DNA of 64,000 nucleotides. It comes from Burkholderia sp. Bp9143 (GTDB lineage: Bacteria; Pseudomonadota; Gammaproteobacteria; Burkholderiales; Burkholderiaceae). A program made the translations under genes and the position numbers. The stretch covers positions 62,001-126,000 of the forward strand of contig NZ_QTPO01000008.1 of NCBI RefSeq assembly GCF_003853645.1. The letters are read 5' to 3'. Under the pieces are notes generated by a model. That model ran no database searches, had not been told where the DNA came from, and was given only the letters and a program-made list of their open reading frames with translations. Positions within the stretch are counted from its first letter, which is position 1. Every line of letters starts with the position of its first letter. Of this stretch, positions 17,432-25,640 are shown piece after piece.

Positions 17432-18895
17432 TTACACGCCCCAGCGAGGAATGTGATGCGAACCCATCGAGATGCACACGTTCTTGATCTCCGCGAACAC
17501 CTCGAAGCTGTACTCGCCGCCCTCGCGCCCGATGCCCGACTCCTTCACGCCGCCGAACGGCTGGCGCAGGTCGCGCACGTTCTGGCTGTTCACGAACACC
17601 ATCCCGGCCTCGATGCCGCGCGCGAGGCGATGCACCTTGCCGACATCCTGGGTCCAGATATACGACGCGAGCCCATAGGACGTATCGTTCGCAAGCCGCA
17701 GCCCTTCTTCCTCGTCCTCGAACGGAATCAAACACGCGACCGGCCCGAAGATCTCTTCCTGCGCGATGCGCATCCTGTTGTCGACATCGGCGAACACGGT
17801 CGGCCGCACGAAGTTGCCGTTGCGCAGATGGTCGGCGAGACCGGCCGGCTTGTCCGCACCGCCCGCGACCACGCGCGCGCCTTCCTGCTCGCCGATCCGG
17901 ATATAGCCGGTCACCTTCTCCCAGTGCTGGCGCGTGATCATCGCGCCGAGTTGCGTCGCCTGATCGGACGGATCGCCGACGACCAGGTTGTTCGCGCGGC
18001 GCGCGAACTCCTGCACGAAGCGGTCGTAGATCGTGCGCTGCACGAAGATCCGCGAGCCCGCGGTACAGCGCTCGCCGTTGATCGAGAAAATCGTGAACAG
18101 CGACGCGTCGAGCGCACGGTCGAAATCGGCGTCGTCGAAGATCAGCACCGGCGACTTGCCGCCGAGCTCCATCGAATACTTCTTCAGACCCGCGCGCTCC
18201 ATGATCCGCTTGCCCGTGACCGTGCCGCCCGTGAACGACACCGCGCGCACGTCCGGATGGCGCACCAGTGCGTCGCCGGCGGTCGCGCCGTAACCCTGCA
18301 CGACGTTCAGCACGCCCGGCGGAATGCCGGCCTCGAGCGCGAGCCGGCCGAGCTGGTCGGCCGTCAGCGGCGACAGCTCCGACATCTTCAGCACGGCCGT
18401 GTTGCCGAACGCGAGACACGGCGCCGTCTTCCACGTCGCGGTCATGAACGGCACGTTCCACGGCGACACCAGCGCGCACACGCCGACCGGCTGGTACAGC
18501 GTGTAGTTCAGCATCTGGTCGTCGACCGGATACGTGCGGCCATTCATCTGCACGCACACTTCCGCGAAGAAATTGAAGTTCTCGGACGCGCGCGGAATCA
18601 GCTGCTTGCTCGTCTGAGCGATCGGCAGGCCGGTGTCCTGCGTCTCGAGCGCAGCGAGCATCGGCACGTTCTTCTCGATCAGCTCGCCGAGCTTGCGCAT
18701 CAGCTTCGCGCGCTCCTTCGCGGGCGTGTTCGCCCACTTCGGGAACGCCTCCTTCGCCGCGCGCACGGCCGCGTCGACCTCGGCCTCACCGGCCGACGCG
18801 ACGTCGGTGATCACCTCGCCCGTCGCGGGGTTCAGCGTCGTGAAGGTCTCGCGGCTCTCGACTTCGCGGCCGTCGATCCAGTGCTTGATGGTCAT
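17432..18895 (-). CDS. hpaE: 5-carboxymethyl-2-hydroxymuconate semialdehyde dehydrogenase
   Basis: A 487-aa NAD-dependent aldehyde dehydrogenase that oxidises the ring-cleavage semialdehyde. The Rossmann motif FTGGTVTGKRIM is near residues 221-232, the general base Glu243 lies in MELGGKSP, and the catalytic Cys277 lies in SINGERCTAGSR. The C-terminal part has the family strings DLRQPFGGVKESGIGREGG and SFEVFAEIKNVCI, typical of HpaE rather than a general ALDH. AAGGAGAG precedes the ATG. It is downstream of hpaG2 in the operon. Confidence 0.95.
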   Translation of the reverse strand: MTIKHWIDGREVESRETFTTLNPATGEVITDVASAGEAEVDAAVRAAKEAFPKWANTPAKERAKLMRKLGELIEKNVPMLAALETQDTGLPIAQTSKQLIPRASENFNFFAEVCVQMNGRTYPVDDQMLNYTLYQPVGVCALVSPWNVPFMTATWKTAPCLAFGNTAVLKMSELSPLTADQLGRLALEAGIPPGVLNVVQGYGATAGDALVRHPDVRAVSFTGGTVTGKRIMERAGLKKYSMELGGKSPVLIFDDADFDRALDASLFTIFSINGERCTAGSRIFVQRTIYDRFVQEFARRANNLVVGDPSDQATQLGAMITRQHWEKVTGYIRIGEQEGARVVAGGADKPAGLADHLRNGNFVRPTVFADVDNRMRIAQEEIFGPVACLIPFEDEEEGLRLANDTSYGLASYIWTQDVGKVHRLARGIEAGMVFVNSQNVRDLRQPFGGVKESGIGREGGEYSFEVFAEIKNVCISMGSHHIPRWGV

Positions 18896-18917
18896 CTGCT
18901 CTCCTTGGGCGACGGGC

Positions 18918-19682
18918 TCAGCCGGCGCGATAGTAGTCTGCTTCGCCGACGATCGTGTTCACGAGCCGGCCGATCCCTTCGATTTCGGTCACCACCTCGT
19001 CGCCCGGCTTCGTGTCGGCCAGCCCTTCCGGCGTGCCGGTCAGGATCAGGTCGCCCGGCGAGAGCGTCATGAAACTGCTGATGTGCTCGATTAGCGCGGG
19101 CACGTCGAAGATCATGTCGCGCGTGCTGCCGCGCTGCGTCTCCTGGCCGTTCACCGTCGTGCGCAGCATCAGGTCGCCCGCGTCGCCGATCTCGTCGCGG
19201 CTGACGAACCACGGCCCGAGCGGCGTGCAGGTGTCGCGGTTCTTCACGCGCAGGTTCGGGCGGTAGTAGTTTTCGAGGTAATCGCGGATCGCATAGTCGT
19301 TCGCGACCGTGTAGCCGGCGACGTGGTCGAGCGCTTGCGCGCGGCTCACGTTGCGCGCCGGGCGGCCGATCACGACGGCCAGTTCGCACTCGTAGTGCAT
19401 GTGCGTCGCGTCCGCCGGGCGCACGGTGCGCGACCGGTGGCCGATGAACGTGTTCGGCCCCTTCAGGAAGATCAGCGGCTCGCTCGGCGCCTTGAACGAG
19501 AGCTCCTTCGCGTGGTCCGCGTAGTTGAGGCCGAGCGCGAACGTCGTGCGCGGTGCGACGGGCGGCAGCCACGTCACCCAGTCCTCGGCGACCACGCGCC
19601 CCGTGTCGAGTCGGATCGCGCCGTCGCCAGCCGGTTCGGCCGCGTGCAGTGCGCCGTTGTAGATCACGCGCGCCGTCTTCAT
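18918..19682 (-). CDS. hpaG2: 4-hydroxyphenylacetate-degradation isomerase/decarboxylase, C-terminal-type subunit
   Basis: A 254-aa fumarylacetoacetate-hydrolase-family protein with the metal-binding HMHYECELAVVIG (E-x-E), NDYAIRDYLENYYRPN and the signature DLILTGTPEGL. In E. coli HpaG is one polypeptide made of two FAH-like halves; here the halves are separate genes and this is the C-terminal-like one. It converts 5-oxopent-3-ene-1,2,5-tricarboxylate with decarboxylation. The start overlaps the hpaG1 stop by 4 bases (ATGA), so a 1:1 ratio is likely. A GGAGG site lies upstream of the ATG. Confidence 0.93.
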   Translation of the reverse strand: MKTARVIYNGALHAAEPAGDGAIRLDTGRVVAEDWVTWLPPVAPRTTFALGLNYADHAKELSFKAPSEPLIFLKGPNTFIGHRSRTVRPADATHMHYECELAVVIGRPARNVSRAQALDHVAGYTVANDYAIRDYLENYYRPNLRVKNRDTCTPLGPWFVSRDEIGDAGDLMLRTTVNGQETQRGSTRDMIFDVPALIEHISSFMTLSPGDLILTGTPEGLADTKPGDEVVTEIEGIGRLVNTIVGEADYYRAG

Positions 19683-20368
19683 CGTGCCTCCTCCGCAATC
19701 AGCGTATGCCGCAACGTGCCGATGCCGGCGGCGGCAATCTCGATCGTGCTGCCCGCGCGGGCACGCGGGGCGCCGCCCGCGACGCCGAGCAGCAGCACGT
19801 CGCCCGCGTCGAACGACATGAATGCCGTCACGTCGGCGATCAGTTCGCGCACCGGGCGGATCAGCGTGGCGGTCGATGCGGATACCGCGGCGGCGCCGTC
19901 GATCCGCACGGTCAGGCCGATCGCGTCGACATCGCCGACCGCGGCCGCCGGCACGATCGCCGGACCCAGCGGGCAGAAGCCATCGCGGCACTTGAAGCGC
20001 ACGGCCGGACGGTAGTAATCGGGATGCGGGACCGACACGTCGCTCGCGAGCGTGAAGCCGTACACGTAGTCGAGCGCCTGCGAGGCCGGCACGCGCGTCG
20101 CGCGCCGCGAGAACACGACGGCCACCGACGCGCCGATCTCCAGCGCATCGACGCCCGCCGGCACCACGACGGCCGCGCCGTCCGCCGCATGCGTGTTGGC
20201 CGGCTTGATGTAGAGGATCGGCGCCTGCGGCGGACGGCCGTAAGGCGGTGCGTGCACGGCATCGCCGAGCGCGTCGAGTGCAGCGCGCTCGTTGAGCAGC
20301 GCACCGTAGACGGTACCGATGGCGACCGGCAGCGGCGCCGCCGCGGCGGTCCTGCAAGACAGCTCCAT
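19679..20368 (-). CDS. hpaG1: 4-hydroxyphenylacetate-degradation isomerase/decarboxylase, N-terminal-type subunit
   Basis: A 229-aa partner of hpaG2 and the first gene of the operon. It is FAH-like with APILYIKPANTHAAD, DYVYGFTLASDVSVPHPD and RFKCRDGFCPLGPAIVP. The metal-binding E-x-E motif of the C-terminal half is replaced by VALEIGASVAVV-like sequence, so this half may be structural or have altered metal binding. It starts with AGGGGAA upstream of the ATG and is divergent from hpaR, whose product should repress it. The pair is the two-gene form of E. coli HpaG. Confidence 0.92.
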   Translation of the reverse strand: MELSCRTAAAAPLPVAIGTVYGALLNERAALDALGDAVHAPPYGRPPQAPILYIKPANTHAADGAAVVVPAGVDALEIGASVAVVFSRRATRVPASQALDYVYGFTLASDVSVPHPDYYRPAVRFKCRDGFCPLGPAIVPAAAVGDVDAIGLTVRIDGAAAVSASTATLIRPVRELIADVTAFMSFDAGDVLLLGVAGGAPRARAGSTIEIAAAGIGTLRHTLIAEEAR

Positions 20369-20414
20369 GCGTCATTCCCCTGCCGCGCGTCGCGGCGCAT
20401 CGTCAATAGTTAAC

Positions 20415-20491
20415 ATCTTAAGTAAATAATCGAACCCTGGCAACCTCGATTACCCTGATACACGAAATTCATCACCGTCGGCTGTTAAGAT
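20415..20491. promoter_or_regulatory. divergent hpaG1/hpaR control region with inverted TTAAGAT copies
   Basis: An AT-rich stretch between the divergent genes holds ATCTTAA at 20415-20421 and its exact inverse TTAAGAT at 20485-20491. This is compatible with two HpaR operators, one near each promoter. HpaR is known in E. coli to bind two sites between hpaR and hpaG; the precise bases here are inference. Confidence 0.4.
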
Positions 20492-20520
20492 TGATGCGTC
20501 CCCGTCCATTCCCCACCCCG

Positions 20521-20961
20521 ATGAACCGTACGCTCGACCATCGCAACCTGGCCATGCTGCTGCTCGAAGCCCGCGAAACACTGATGGGCCTGTTCCGCCC
20601 CATTCTCAAGGAATTCGCGCTGACCGAACAGCAATGGCGGATCATCCGCGTGCTCGACGGCGAGCCCACGCACGCGCTCGAAGCGGGACAGATCGCGCGC
20701 CGCTGCTGCATCCTGAGCCCGAGTCTCACGGGCGTGCTGGAACGGATGGAACGCGACGGCCTGATTACGCGCACGCGCGCGCAGGAAGATCAGCGGCGGC
20801 TGCTGGTGAGCCTGACGCCGCAAAGCAGGAAGCTCGTGACCGAAATCGGCCCGCGCATCGACGAGCAGTATCGCCAGCTCGAAGCGCGTTTCGGCCAGGA
20901 CGGCCTGGACGACATCTACCGTGCACTCGACCGGCTGATCGAGCTCGGCAGCGCGTCGTAA
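20521..20961 (+). CDS. hpaR: homoprotocatechuate operon repressor, MarR family
   Basis: A ~146-aa winged-helix regulator. The core follows E. coli HpaR closely: LLLEARETLMGLFRPILKE, LTEQQWRIIRVL, the recognition-helix region CCILSPSLTGVLERMERDG and the wing TRAQEDQRRLLVSLT. It should repress hpaGEDFHI until a 4-hydroxyphenylacetate or homoprotocatechuate ligand is present, as known for HpaR. It is divergent from hpaG1. The start is uncertain: in-frame ATG at 20494 and TTG at 20491 add a Pro-rich leader, and no start has a clear ribosome site. The ATG at 20521 matches the family N-terminus. Confidence 0.93.
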   Translation: MNRTLDHRNLAMLLLEARETLMGLFRPILKEFALTEQQWRIIRVLDGEPTHALEAGQIARRCCILSPSLTGVLERMERDGLITRTRAQEDQRRLLVSLTPQSRKLVTEIGPRIDEQYRQLEARFGQDGLDDIYRALDRLIELGSAS

Positions 20962-20968
20962 GGCCTGC

Positions 20969-20996
20969 CGCCGCCGGACCACCGCGCGCGGCGGCG
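20969..20996. terminator. stem-loop after hpaR
   Basis: CGCCGCCG and CGGCGGCG, 12 bases apart, form an 8-bp hairpin just past the hpaR stop and before the convergent SDR gene. There is no U-run; terminator role inferred from position. Confidence 0.35.
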
Positions 20997-21039
20997 AACC
21001 TGAGCCCGGTAACCGCCAGGCCCCGAATCGCGCGGGCGG

Positions 21040-22251
21040 TCAGTGCTGCGCGCCGCGCATCAGTTCGGTCACCGCGACGCCGCGCGACGTGCGCATGCAT
21101 TCCTCGACGTAATCGACGAACGGCAGCGGCTCGAAATCGATTTCGTCGCGTACGCGGCGGTTGTCGAACACGCGATCGACCATCGCGAACTCCGCGCCAC
21201 GCTGCAACGCCCTGCCGATCACACGCTCGAGCGCCGGATCAGATCGACCGAGCACGTCGCGCACCACGAGCGGCAATTCGGCCGGCGCACAGGCCGCGTA
21301 GCGCGGCGCGCCCGTCATGCCGGCCGCCTCGTCCATCGCGCGCACGATCTGCGCGACCTGCGGCGCCTCGTCGCCGGCCGACACGTGGTACACGTCGTGC
21401 ATCAGCGTCGGCTTGACGGCCAGCAGCATCGTCGCGCGTGCGACGTCGTCGACCGACACGATGTCGATGCGCGTCATCGGCCGTGCGGTGAAGCGGCGCG
21501 CCGCGTGCGCGACGCGGAACATCCAGAACGAATTCGGCGCGGGCCGCGTGCCGAGCACCGTGTGACCGACGACGTGCGAAGGACGCACGACGACGAGCGG
21601 CAGCCCGAGCGCGCGCAGGCGCTGTTCCGTTTCGGCCTTCGCCTGCAGGTAGTCCGCCGCGAGCACCGCGCCGTGCAACCCGTCGCTGCCCTGCGCCGCG
21701 TTGCTCGCCGCCGCGCCCGCCCGCTCCTCGTAAACGATCCCGCCGCGGCCCGCGTGCGCATAGGCGGTGCCGAGGTACACGAAACGCTGCAGCTGCGGTG
21801 CGTGCGCGAACCGCTCGGCAAAGCGCAGCGAATCGGCGATGTCGGCCTGCAGATGCGTACCGTCGGCCGGCGACGCATGGCCCGCGCAGTGAATCACGTG
21901 CGTCGCACCGGCGAGACGCGGCGCGTCAGCGCCCTGCCACACGTCGCCGAGTGCACCGACGACCACGTTCGCGTCGCCGAGGCGCGACGCCCAATACGGT
22001 GCGAGCCCCGCGCGCAGCGCCGCTTCACGCAGACGCGCGACCGCGTGACCGCGATTCTCGGCGCGCACGACACACACGATGCGCTCGAGCAACCCTGCGT
22101 TAACGAGCGCCGTCAGCACGGTACTGCCGATGAAGCCGGTGGCGCCGGTGAGCACCAGCCGCCCGACGTTGGCCGCCGCGACCGGTGCGCTGGCCGGCGA
22201 CACGAGGCTCGTGCGCCAGTTGAGCGACAACGCGGTTTTCCAGATCAGCAC
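21040..22251 (-). CDS. SDR/NAD-binding domain 4 oxidoreductase, thioester-reductase-like
   Basis: A 403-aa protein of the extended SDR class (male-sterility/thioester-reductase type). A ~30-residue leader precedes the NAD(P)-binding motif LTGATGFIGSTV. The active-site pair is visible as DYLQAKAE (Y-x-x-x-K), and VVVRPSHVVG and DIVSVDDVARATMLL match the family. Such domains reduce thioester-bound acyl chains or act on fatty alcohols, but this one is free-standing with no carrier domain nearby. The start is GTG at 22251, set by AAGGAGA 5 bases upstream; the much longer open frame above it is GC bias. Substrate unknown. Confidence 0.85.
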   Translation of the reverse strand: MLIWKTALSLNWRTSLVSPASAPVAAANVGRLVLTGATGFIGSTVLTALVNAGLLERIVCVVRAENRGHAVARLREAALRAGLAPYWASRLGDANVVVGALGDVWQGADAPRLAGATHVIHCAGHASPADGTHLQADIADSLRFAERFAHAPQLQRFVYLGTAYAHAGRGGIVYEERAGAAASNAAQGSDGLHGAVLAADYLQAKAETEQRLRALGLPLVVVRPSHVVGHTVLGTRPAPNSFWMFRVAHAARRFTARPMTRIDIVSVDDVARATMLLAVKPTLMHDVYHVSAGDEAPQVAQIVRAMDEAAGMTGAPRYAACAPAELPLVVRDVLGRSDPALERVIGRALQRGAEFAMVDRVFDNRRVRDEIDFEPLPFVDYVEECMRTSRGVAVTELMRGAQH

Positions 22252-22766
22252 GATAGTCTCCTTCGAAGAATCGGCCGGACGGCGCGGCAGCCCCGGATCG
22301 CGGAGCTGCGCACGGCTGTCGGCCGGGCCGGGGCCGACGCTCGCCCCGGCAGTCCCGATCGGGCTGCGGCCCGCGATCGCGTCGATCGCGTCTCCGGCAC
22401 GAGGCGGCGGCCCGCCACGGACGGGCGTCCGCGGCGCAGGATCGGAAAATGCCAAGTGTGGGGCCCGATCGCTCGCAAGTCTGTCCCGAAAGTTTTGTGA
22501 AAGTGTGTGGATTTGTGCGCGAATGTCGGAGTGTGTCGTACCGGCCGGGCTGTCAATTCGTTGAAACGCCCGGTCGGTCGGACAATAATCGGGGTCTTCG
22601 CAGCAGGAGTGCCGGCGCTTCGGGCCATCGCTTCGGCGCGACACATCGACGCGGCCTTCCCCAGGTCATCGCATGTCCCGGACACGCCAGCGTCCGGTCA
22701 CGGCGCGCGGATCGTGGTGCCGCCTGCGTTTGCGCGCGTCAGCGCAATCGCTGTGAATCGTCAGAC

Positions 22767-22786
22767 GTCGTTTCATCGGAAACGAC
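22767..22786. promoter_or_regulatory. palindrome GTCGTTTC-N4-GAAACGAC
   Basis: A perfect 8-bp inverted repeat with a 4-base centre, about 110 bases upstream of the small gene. It has the form of a dimeric repressor or activator site. No regulator is encoded next to it. Confidence 0.5.
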
Positions 22787-22833
22787 TATAGACGCAATTC
22801 GGATTTATTGAGGATTATCACTTGCGTTTCACG

Positions 22834-22851
22834 ACAGTCTATCTAGACTGT
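22834..22851. promoter_or_regulatory. palindrome ACAGTCTA-TC-TAGACTGT
   Basis: A perfect 8-bp inverted repeat with a 2-base centre, ending 48 bases before the small gene start. The compact symmetric form resembles TetR-family operators. It is in the position of the promoter. The binding protein is unknown. Confidence 0.55.
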
Positions 22852-22898
22852 TCAAACCAAAACGGTCGAATGTGTCATTTTCTTCAGGAGACGATCCA

Positions 22899-23240
22899 AT
22901 GCGCCTCACTATTCGGATTAATGGCAGCGAATCGGCAACCCGCAACACCTTCGCAGTGCTGTGGGTCGACACCGACGAGGGGCTGTGGTCACGCGAGGCA
23001 CACCAAGGCATCGATCTTCCGACCTGGGGCAAGGTTCGGGACGTAGAAGGCGCGATGGCCCTGTGCGCGGCCGACAGCGGGAATGCCGTATGCCAGTTGA
23101 AGGGGTTCAACGCGACGAAACGCGAACAAGGTCCCGCGGTGCTCGCAGGCGAGCACCCCGCCGGCGCGTGGCGCCTGCAGGCGGTCGATCGTTCCACGGT
23201 GGAGCCGGAATACCATGAATTTATTTCCGTCGCGCGATAG
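22899..23240 (+). CDS. small protein of unknown function (113 aa)
   Basis: An unrecognised soluble protein starting MRLTIRINGSESATRN, with no signal peptide, membrane segment or known motif. It has mixed beta-type composition (TFAVLWVDTDEGLWSRE, AVCQLKGFNATKREQG, YHEFISVAR). AGGAG sits 8 bases before the ATG, and a clear terminator follows, so it is a single-gene transcript. Two perfect palindromes in its promoter imply dedicated regulation. An in-frame start at 22872 would add nine residues but lacks a ribosome site. Homologues in Burkholderia are likely; function cannot be told. Confidence 0.75.
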   Translation: MRLTIRINGSESATRNTFAVLWVDTDEGLWSREAHQGIDLPTWGKVRDVEGAMALCAADSGNAVCQLKGFNATKREQGPAVLAGEHPAGAWRLQAVDRSTVEPEYHEFISVAR

Positions 23241-23615
23241 GTATTTTTGACGGCAATCCTCTGCGGTTTTCGGGTTTATTCCAGTTTCTGCGATATTCAT
23301 TTCGATATTCAGCAATAACGGCGCCTCTCTCCGGGGCGCTTTTTATTTTCCGGTCCGAAAAATAATCGGGGCCGGATTAATTGCACCACGGCGGCGGTAA
23401 CGCCCCGCCCGTCCACCCCGCTTCTCTCTGCGGCAGCAAGCATCGCTGCGCCGCCGCTTCCGCCTTCCCCCGCCTTTTTCCGCTCACGCATGACGGGAAA
23501 TGCGCCTCTTTTATGGGGCCGAAACACACTTTCCTCACATGATGTTTACTCATTTATTACAATCGCATTATTCAGACTGACTTGCCGCCGTCCGGCGGCC
23601 CGACCCGGCCCTTGC
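23241..23615. other. intergenic region before the PBP gene
   Basis: It holds the terminator at 23320-23346 and then a promoter-proximal stretch with AT-rich patches (for example TGTTTACTCATTTATTAC near 23542). No gene seen. Confidence 0.5.
23320..23346 (+). terminator. rho-independent terminator
   Basis: GCGCC and GGCGC arms with a 9-base loop are followed by TTTTTATTTT. It lies 80 bases after the small gene stop and fits termination of that transcript. Confidence 0.75.
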
Positions 23616-25511
23616 ATGAGCGTGAAAAAAAAGACCCACCCCGCCGATCCGTACGCTGCCGCGACCAAGCACCCGATGCTCGCGTCGCGCCTGCCGATGT
23701 GGCGCTCGAAGCTGGTCGTGATCATGGTGTCCCTCGGTTTCGCCGCGCTGATCGGGCGCGCGTTCTGGGTGCAGGTCGCGAACCAGGATTTCTATGTCGG
23801 ACAAGGCCAGAAGCGCTACCAGCGCACGATCGAGCTCGACGCGATGCGCGGGCGCATCGTCGACCGCAACGGTGCGATGCTCGCGGTCAGCCTGTCGACC
23901 TATGAAATCTGGGCGAACCCGAAACAGGTCGCCGAAATCGACTATCCGCAGCTCGCGAAGCTGCTCGACATGCCGCTCGCGGAAGTGAAGCGCCGCCTGC
24001 GCAACGACCGGTCGTTCGTGCTGCTCAAGCGGCAGATCGACGCGGACACTGCGAGCCGGCTCGACAAGCTCGAGATCGACGGCATCACGCAGATCGCCGA
24101 CTCGAAGCGCTTCTATCCGGAAGGCGAATCGGCCGCGCACGTGGTCGGGTTCACCAACGTCGAGGACAAGGGCCAGGAAGGCGTCGAGCTCGCCGCGAAT
24201 GGCCGGCTGTCCGGTACGTCCGGGCAGCGCGAGGTGATCCGCGATCGACTGGGCCGCATCGTGTCCGACACGCGTCCGCTCGTGCCTGCGCAGCACGGTG
24301 CGACGATCGAACTGACGATCGACCGGCGCATCCAGCAGCTCGCGTTCAGCCAGCTCAAGTCCGCGGTGCTCGAGAACAACGCGGTGGCCGGCAGCGTCGT
24401 CGTGCTCGACGCGCAGAACGGCGAAATTCTCGCGCTCGCGAACTACCCGACCTTCGACCCGAACGACCGCACCCGGCTGACGGGTCAGCAACTGCGCAAC
24501 CGCGCGGTGATCGACACGTTCGAGCCGGGTTCGACGATCAAGCCGCTCGTCGTCGCGCTGTCGATCGACGAGCGCAAGGTCACGCCGAACACGATCATCA
24601 ACACGTCACCGGGCACCTACAAGATCGGCCCGGCCGTGATCCACGACACGTCGAACCACGGCTCGCTGACCGTCTCGCAGGCGCTGCAGAAGTCGAGCAA
24701 CGTCGCGCTCGCGAAGCTGGCGCTGAACCTGCCCGCCGAAACGATCTGGAACAAGTACCAGGAATACGGGATCGGCCGCGCGCCGGAGCTGACGTTCCCG
24801 GGCGTCGCGTCGGGCCGCCTGCGCGGCTACAAGCGCTGGCGGCCGATCGAGCAGGCGACGATGGCGTACGGCTACGGGCTGTCGATGTCGCTGCTGCAGA
24901 TCGCGCAGACCTACACCGCCTATGCGGGCGACGGCACGCTGCACCCGGTGTCGCTGCTGAAGAACGGCACCGACCCGCAGACGATCAATGCCCATCGCGG
25001 CCACCGCGTGACGTCGCCGCAGACCGCGGCGGCGATCCGTGCGATGCTCGAGTCGGCCGTCGGCGAAGGCGGCACGGGCCGCCGCGCGCGCGTTGACGGC
25101 TACCGGATCGGCGGCAAGACGGGCACGGCGCGCAAGCAGGTCGGTGCGACCTATGCGAAGGGCAAGTACCGCGCGCTGTTCGCGGGGATGGCGCCGATGA
25201 GCAACCCGCGCCTGATCGTCGCGGTGATGATCGACGAGCCGCGCGGCAAGGGCTATTACGGCGGCACGGTGGCCGGCCCGGTGTTCTCGTCGGTCACGAG
25301 CGGCTCGCTGCAGTTGCTCGGCGTGCCGCCCGACGCACCGGTCGAGCCGACGCCGAATCCGCCGGTCAAGGCGGCGGCACCACAGAAGACGGTCGCGGCG
25401 CCGAAGGCCGCAGTGCAACCGAAGACGGCGGCCGAGCAGAAGGCATCGGCACCTGTGAAAACGGCCGCGCAATCTGGCGCGGCCGTCAAGACGAAGGCCG
25501 CGGCAGGCTGA
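23616..25511 (+). CDS. penicillin-binding protein, FtsI/PBP3-like (second copy type)
   Basis: A 631-aa class B transpeptidase that cross-links septal or related peptidoglycan in the periplasm. Single N-terminal helix near residues 32-50 (KLVVIMVSLGFAALIG); PBP dimer domain including RGRIVDRNG; transpeptidase domain with the acylated Ser306 in STIK, SSN at 360-362 and KTG at 501-503. The last ~45 residues are a repetitive Ala/Lys/Pro tail, unlike E. coli FtsI. The gene is alone, not in a dcw cluster, so it is probably an accessory FtsI paralogue. It could affect beta-lactam response. The start ATG gives MSVKKKTHPAD. Confidence 0.93.
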   Translation: MSVKKKTHPADPYAAATKHPMLASRLPMWRSKLVVIMVSLGFAALIGRAFWVQVANQDFYVGQGQKRYQRTIELDAMRGRIVDRNGAMLAVSLSTYEIWANPKQVAEIDYPQLAKLLDMPLAEVKRRLRNDRSFVLLKRQIDADTASRLDKLEIDGITQIADSKRFYPEGESAAHVVGFTNVEDKGQEGVELAANGRLSGTSGQREVIRDRLGRIVSDTRPLVPAQHGATIELTIDRRIQQLAFSQLKSAVLENNAVAGSVVVLDAQNGEILALANYPTFDPNDRTRLTGQQLRNRAVIDTFEPGSTIKPLVVALSIDERKVTPNTIINTSPGTYKIGPAVIHDTSNHGSLTVSQALQKSSNVALAKLALNLPAETIWNKYQEYGIGRAPELTFPGVASGRLRGYKRWRPIEQATMAYGYGLSMSLLQIAQTYTAYAGDGTLHPVSLLKNGTDPQTINAHRGHRVTSPQTAAAIRAMLESAVGEGGTGRRARVDGYRIGGKTGTARKQVGATYAKGKYRALFAGMAPMSNPRLIVAVMIDEPRGKGYYGGTVAGPVFSSVTSGSLQLLGVPPDAPVEPTPNPPVKAAAPQKTVAAPKAAVQPKTAAEQKASAPVKTAAQSGAAVKTKAAAG

Positions 25512-25640
25512 AGCCACCGGGGTGTACCGGGCACCGCGCATAGCGAACAGGCCGCCTTTTCGCCGAGTCGAATGCCTCGCACGCGCCCTTTCGACGGCCG
25601 GCGCACTCCCGCTATCCGCGCCAACCCGGCCGCGCGATCG

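Larger units (their letters stand above)
22252..22898. other. 647-base divergent intergenic region
   Basis: It lies between the SDR gene and the small gene at 22899. The left half is ordinary GC-rich DNA with no convincing gene. The right 140 bases are AT-richer and hold two strong palindromes listed separately, just ahead of the small gene, so this is promoter DNA for the latter. Confidence 0.6.
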
